Shown here: in pieces, positions 59,258 through 64,000 of the stretch
Layout: each line of letters begins with the position of its first letter
Position numbering within the stretch: the first letter of the stretch is position 1
Source of the DNA: Cheilinus undulatus
Lineage: Eukaryota; Chordata; Actinopteri; Labriformes; Labridae
Length of the DNA stretch: 64,000 nt
Direction of reading: 5' to 3'
NCBI RefSeq assembly: GCF_018320785.1
Contig: NC_054877.1
Coordinates: 23,170,329 to 23,234,328 of the forward strand
Made by a program: the position numbers and the translations under genes
The notes under the pieces: generated by a model
The model's database searches: none
Told to the model about the DNA's origin: nothing
Seen by the model: the letters and a program-made list of their open reading frames with translations, nothing else

Positions 59258-59830
59258 TTCTTCCTTGTCTTCCGTCCAGTCCTGGCCGACGTCAAATAAC
59301 AGATCCTCGCAGCTAAAGTTGATCTCGGTGGCTAATGTTAGTTTTGTTTTTTAAGCCCAGTAGAAACTATTAAATTACAATTCGACTAACTACTACAAGA
59401 AATGACGTGTGCATACTTTTAAAACACCTATATAAACATTAAACATCAATGCAAATGTCAGCACTAGACTCTTTTCATGTTGACACGGACCTCCACCTGA
59501 AAAACAAAACAAAGAACTCCCTTGCTAACGACTGCTAGCAGCCTAGCTAGCTACTTTTTCGCTAGCCAGCTGGGCGACTTCCTTGATAAGTATCGCTCAT
59601 TCCTTCGAAAGTGTGAAAAATTCCCCCAAATATCTACTTCAGCAGCAACAATGGCTGTTACACTGCGCGTTTTGAGTGTCAAACATTAGCGACATTTCCG
59701 CCTTTTAACTTCGTGAGTAAGATTTAACAGTTTGCTTCCTTGCTAGCTCTTTCTTCAACCGGAGGACATGTTATCGGTCCGTTTGATATGACGTAATGAT
59801 GTAATTCTTTGCGGTGATTGGTCGATTTCG
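59258..59830 (-). promoter_or_regulatory. RNF11: RNF11 5' UTR and promoter
   Basis: Sequence upstream of the RNF11 ATG on the minus strand. It contains a TGACGTAATGATG-type CRE-like site (about 59789-59801) and a GATTGG inverted CCAAT box on the plus strand (about 59816-59821). There is no TATA box at a defined spacing. A 5' UTR intron cannot be excluded. Confidence 0.45.
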
Positions 59831-60557
59831 TTAACGTAGTAACAATGACAGTTACAGTTCCTCCTCCATACAGAAACTAAATCATCTGTATCTTTACCTA
59901 TCCTAGTATGGCTGCTATAGTATCTAAATTAGACTCAAATGAACTTTAGCTTACAGGCACTTTAAAATGTTTGTATGGCGACCCTAAGCAGAAATGTATC
60001 CATACATTGTTTTTGTTCCATTTCCTGTGATAAGTCCATTTTTGTTATGGATAAAGACAAAGAAAGGAGCAGAGGTGGAAAGTAACTGTGTTTTTCTTGG
60101 TACTTTTTTAATACATTTTGAAATCAGTACTTTTACTTCAACTCATTTTAGTTTCAACCAGAGAAACTGGGCTTTTACCGAGTACAATACTTGTACTTTC
60201 TACCTCTATTGACTACACAGTAGCACACATTAAATTTAACTGTAATTAGTTTAATTAACACCATCAATTTAACTGTGTATTTTAGTTTATTATACTGTAT
60301 GTGACACTACCAGAACAACCTGGTTGGAGATCTGTCACCTTCTATTTTAAGTGGAAAATAATTAAAAGGGGACACTGCATTTTATTGTCAAAAAATAAAG
60401 ATCTACTGTTTATGCATTATTCCACCGTTTCTTTATAAAAATGGGAAAATCTTAAAAAGAAATTGTGCTTGTATTAGAACCCAGTACTGTGACATATATC
60501 TTATTCCAGGTCATTGGTCCAGAATTCCCTGGAAATATAAGTGAAACTTCTTCACTT

Positions 60558-60793
60558 ACTGATCACTTTATTAGGTACACTTGTCCAACTGCATATCACA
60601 GTGAACATCCAAACAGCCAATCACATGGCATCAACCACTGCATTTAGGTATGTAGGCATGTTCAAGACTATCTGCTGTAGTTAAAACTGAGCATCACAAT
60701 GGGAGAGAAATATAATTTAAGTGACTTCTAATGTGCCATTGATTGCTGCCATGTGATTGGCTGCTTAGATATTTGCATCAATGAGCAGTTGAA
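60558..60793. mobile_element. Deletion derivative of a Tc1/mariner-type element
   Basis: The left end has ATCACTTTATTAGGTACAC and then CAGCCAATCACATGGCA, a widespread fish Tc1/mariner terminus. The right end carries the complement (ATGTGATTGGCTGC, then GAGCAGTTGAA). The transposase between the ends is gone apart from the first codons (CACAATGGGAGAG near 60695). The outermost right terminus has decayed. Confidence 0.65.
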
Positions 60794-61109
60794 CCATAAG
60801 TGAGAGATCTGTGAGTTTGTGTGATGAAATTGATGAATGTGGAGAAAAACTATTGATTCATAATGTTTTGGTTTGAAACTTATTACCTGCCTGGTTTTGA
60901 AAATGTCTTTCCATATAAATTTCTATATGAGCTGAACAAATAGCAATATTCTCCTTCATTAGATACTACTATTTTGGTAAATGTGAAAGGGAAATATAGT
61001 TTGATCAGTTATTTTTCTGATAAAAACACCCTCACAAGGACAGACTGCTTCACTGCTGTTTGTCATTACAATGTAACTTACTCCAAGTAATCATACATGT
61101 GCATAAAAG

Positions 61110-62400
61110 AAGGTGTTTATACAGTGGAAGAAGTATTTGCTCCTTTTCTGATTTCTTTTTTTTTTTTTTTTTTTTTTATTGCATATTTATCACACTTGTT
61201 TCAGATCATCAAACCAATATTAATATCTCACAAAGACAACCCAAGTCAACACAAAATGCAGTGATCAACCACAGTTCTTGGAAAGCTGAGTTCAACTTCA
61301 CTGGCCACACCCAGGCCTGATTCCTTCCAGATTTGTTGAATCAAGAAATCACTTAAATAGAAGCTGTCAGACAAAGTGAAGTAGGCTACAAGATTTCACA
61401 AAGAAACACATCATGCCATGATCCAAAGAAATTCAAGAAAATGAGAAACAAAGTGACTGAAATCTATCAGTCTGGAAAAGGTTACAAAGCCATTTCCAAG
61501 GCTTTGGGACTCCAGGGAACTACAGTCAGAGCCATTATCTTAAAATGGAGAAAACTGGGAACAGTGGTGAACCTTCCCAGTAGTGGTCTGCTAACCAAAC
61601 TTACTCCAAGAGTGCAGCGACGACATCCAGGAGGTCACAAAAGAACCAAGAATGACATCCAAAGACCTGCAGGCCTCACTGGCCCCAGTTAAGGTCAGAG
61701 TTCATGAGTGAACCATAAGAAAGACTCGGCAAAAATGGCACCCATGGGAGAGTTCCAAGGCCAAAACCACTGCTGACAAAAAAAGAACACAAAGGCTCGT
61801 CTAATATTTGCCAAGAAATATCTTGATGATCCCCAAGACTTTTGGAGAAATATTCTGTAGACTGACGAGACAAAAGTTGAACTTTTTGGAAGGTGTGAGG
61901 CCCGTTACATCTGGGGTAAAAATAACACAGCATTTGATAAAAAGAACATCATGCCAACAGTCAAACATGGTGGCAGTGTGATGGTCTGGGGCTGCTTTGC
62001 TGCTTCAGGACCTGGACCACTTACTGTGGTTGATGGAACAATGAATTCTGTTGTCTACCAGAAAGTCCTGAAGGCGAATGTCCAGCCATCATTTCGTGCC
62101 CTCAAGCTCAAGCACTCTTGGGTTATGCAGCAGGACAACCCGAAACATACCAGCAAGTCCACCTCTTAATGGCTACAAAAAAAAAAAAAAACAAAACAAA
62201 AAACAAAAAAATAATCCAGGTTTTGGAGTGGCCAAGTCAGGCTTCAATCCAATTGAGATGCTGTGGCGTGACCTTCAACAGGCAGTTCATGCCATATTTG
62301 TGCCTGACATGATTTCACTTGAGAGAGTTGATGCACGGCTCAAAGATTCAAGCCTCTCCGATCAAAGTTTCTAACATTTTGTCCAGGGTGAGAATGAAAT
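61110..62400 (+). mobile_element. Tc1-like transposon with inactivated transposase
   Basis: The left arm starts CAGTGGAAGAAGTATTTGCTCC and is the same family as 17313-19156. The transposase is more complete here: helix-turn-helix YKAISKALGLQGTTVRAIIL (61480-61540), TDETKVELFGR holding the first catalytic D (near 61862), GGSVMVWGCFAASGPGPL, QQDNPKHTSKSTS holding the second D (near 62130), and NPIEMLWRDLQQAVHA holding the E (near 62250). Frameshifts, a stop after KSTS and an A-rich insertion (about 62175-62215) break the frame. The right inverted repeat is not present before the L2 sequence begins near 62405. A T-run of about 29 lies at 61149-61177. Confidence 0.85.
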
Positions 62401-62404
62401 TAAA

Positions 62405-64000
62405 TAAATTTCAATTCAATTTTATTTATATAGCACATTTCATACAAATGTAAACTCAATGTGCTTTACAGAGGATAGAAACAGACACAAAACAAACAGA
62501 CAAACAGCAACAAAGATACACTATTGATTCAAGAAAAACTGAATTTTTGCAACAATCTGTACATTTTGCATATACTAATGTTGGGATCTCCTAAAAGGAG
62601 CATATTCAAATCCATAGACAAGTTTACACACAAATATAACCTAACAACCAAAGGCTTGCGAGAAAAGCAGTGTTTTAAGGCCACTTTTGAAGGAACTAAG
62701 TGTTCAGCAGATCTCAGGTCAACAGGCAGTTTGCTCAAGAGGACAGCACCATAGTGACTGAATGCACCGTTGCCGGATTTAGCTTTATTTTAGGTACACT
62801 GAGGAGACACATGCCTGATGATCGGAGAGTTCTGGTGGGATGGTAGTCAGTGAGAAGGTCAGAAAAATATTGGGGTGCCATAGCATTCAGAGATTCGTAA
62901 ACTAAAAGTAGTATTTTGAAATCAATTCTGTACTTGACAGGAAGCCAGTGAAGGTGTTTTAGTACAGGTGCAATATGTTCTGTTTTTCTTGTCATTGTAA
63001 GCACTCTGGCAGCTGCATTTTGGATGAGCTGGAGCCTTCAAATTGACTTTTTAGGAAGTCCAGCAAAAAGGGCATTGCAGTAATCCAACCTGCTGAATAT
63101 AAATGCATGAACCAGCTTTTCAGAGTCCGATTGTGACATGAAGTACCATAATTTAGAAATGTTTTTCAGGTGATAAAATGCGGTTTTTGTAATAGCTGTT
63201 ATGTGGTTTTGGAAGTTTAGATCCGAATCGTTACTAAAAGGGTCGCATGAGGGACGATGTGTCAATGAGCATCTCTGTCATGGACTGACTTTTATTTATT
63301 ATTGTCTCTGTTTGCTGTTTGTGGTTGTATGTATGGTCTGGGTAGACTGCAAAACTGAATTGCCCTTTGGGATAAATAAAGTTGTCTGAATCTGAATCTG
63401 AATCAATGATGACACCTCGGTTTCTGACATGCTCACTGTGCTGTAGGGGGAATGGTGACAAGGATATGAACTCTTGCCTCTGTTTTTGAGGACTTACTAT
63501 TAGTATTTCAGTTTTGTCTTTGTTTAGTTGTAGGAAATTATGGGACATCCATTTGCTTATTTCGTCAATACATCTTACAAGGTTATGTACAGGACTGTGA
63601 TCATCAGGAGAAAGTGAAACATACAGCTGAGTATCATCTGCATGTGTATGGTAAGAAACTTTGTGTTTTTGTATGATCTAAGGGGTACCATGTAGAGACT
63701 AAACAGCAATGGTCCAAGAACTGAGCCTTGTGGCACCCCACAATGAATTTTAAAGTTGTCAGATGTGAAGTTGGAGAGTGATACAGAAAATATTCTTTCT
63801 TTCAGGTATGATGTGAACCACTGAGGGATGGATCCGGATAGGCCAAAGTGATTTTCCAGTTGGTGTAAAAGGATGCTATGATCAACTGTATTGAATGCAG
63901 AACTTAAGTCTAGTAGTACTAAGATGGAAAGTTTGTTTGAATTACTGTTTATTTTGAGGTCATTGATTACTTTTACTAATGCTGTTTCAGTGCTGTGATT
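62405..64000 (-). mobile_element. L2-type LINE, 3' part, running off the window end
   Basis: On the minus strand the element carries the reverse transcriptase: LSSAFNTVDHSILL (near 63890), CGVPQGSVLGPLLFSLYM (near 63720), then the catalytic ADDTQLYVSLSPDDHS (near 63630), reached only after a frameshift. Next come KWMSHNFLQLNKDKTEIL, the broken GVIID...DLNFQNHI and IAPVLKHLHWLPVKYRIDFK (near 62970), typical of L2/CR1-group elements of fish. The 3' end is the TGTGCTATATAAATAAAATTG tail (62400-62440). Several frameshifts and a 175-bp insertion make it dead. The 5' part lies beyond 64000. Confidence 0.85.
63230..63404 (+). mobile_element. 5'-truncated retroelement tail inserted in the L2 LINE
   Basis: 175 bp interrupt the L2 reverse-transcriptase frame. 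The insert ends GGGATAAATAAAGTTG followed by TCTGAATCTGAATC repeats, the type of tail found on some fish LINEs and SINEs. GAATC occurs on both sides (63225-63229 and 63400-63404), a short target duplication. Removing the insert joins the L2 codons GVIID and SDLNFQNHI. Confidence 0.7.

Noticed and set aside
1-64000. CRISPR arrays, operons, rRNA or tRNA genes
   Set aside because: None seen. The repeats present are eukaryotic transposons and simple sequence, and the genes are spliced.

Overview
The window is nuclear DNA of a ray-finned fish, most likely a percomorph teleost. The genes are split by GT-AG introns, their proteins match vertebrate families, and the spaces between exons carry the usual teleost mixture of Tc1, hAT, TTAA-target and L2-type repeats. 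There is nothing prokaryotic: no operons, CRISPR array, rRNA or tRNA gene was seen.

Six protein-coding genes are readable from start codon to stop codon, all with open joined frames. In order they are EFCAB14 (+, 616-7365, 9 coding exons), ZNF830 (-, 10226-11236, one coding exon), ANKRD13C (+, 11845-30149, 13 coding exons), SRSF11 (-, 34495-41281, 12 coding exons), RPE65 (+, 45320-51584, 14 coding exons) and RNF11 (-, 56713-59257, 3 coding exons). The human counterparts of EFCAB14, ANKRD13C, SRSF11, RPE65 and RNF11 all lie on chromosome 1p, so this is a piece of conserved synteny, tightened in the fish. Human ZNF830 lies on another chromosome. Here it stands head to head with ANKRD13C across about 600 bp that probably works as a shared promoter. 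ANKRD13C and SRSF11 converge. SRSF11 and RPE65 diverge across about 4 kb that holds a Tc1 remnant and the TATA-containing RPE65 promoter. The genes are not one pathway: RPE65 is a retinal visual-cycle enzyme, SRSF11 and ZNF830 relate to splicing and genome maintenance, ANKRD13C is a chaperone for G-protein-coupled receptors, RNF11 is a ubiquitin-pathway adaptor and EFCAB14 is a membrane EF-hand protein of unknown role.

The rest is mostly repeats. EFCAB14 intron 5 holds a 1450-bp hAT-like element with an exact 8-bp target duplication, and a partial relative lies in an SRSF11 intron. ANKRD13C introns hold a degenerate Tc1 with another element nested inside it, a second copy of that nested element, hAT-like and TTAA-target MITEs, a long degenerate minisatellite, a fold-back palindrome and two TTAA elements abutting at a single TTAA. 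The last 3.5 kb (60.5-64 kb) is gene-free: a Tc1 deletion derivative, a dead Tc1 transposase and an L2-type LINE that runs off the window end and is itself split by a 175-bp insertion.

The most unusual item is a pair of about 555-bp inverted-repeat elements (17426-17979 and 21332-21891). Each keeps the same short open reading frame, which ends in a splice-donor-like site and weakly resembles the N-terminus of a RecQ-like helicase. They may be internally deleted relatives of a larger element that carries a helicase-like gene. Exon boundaries were set by eye from reading frame, splice sites and remembered family sequences; no alignment or database search was run.
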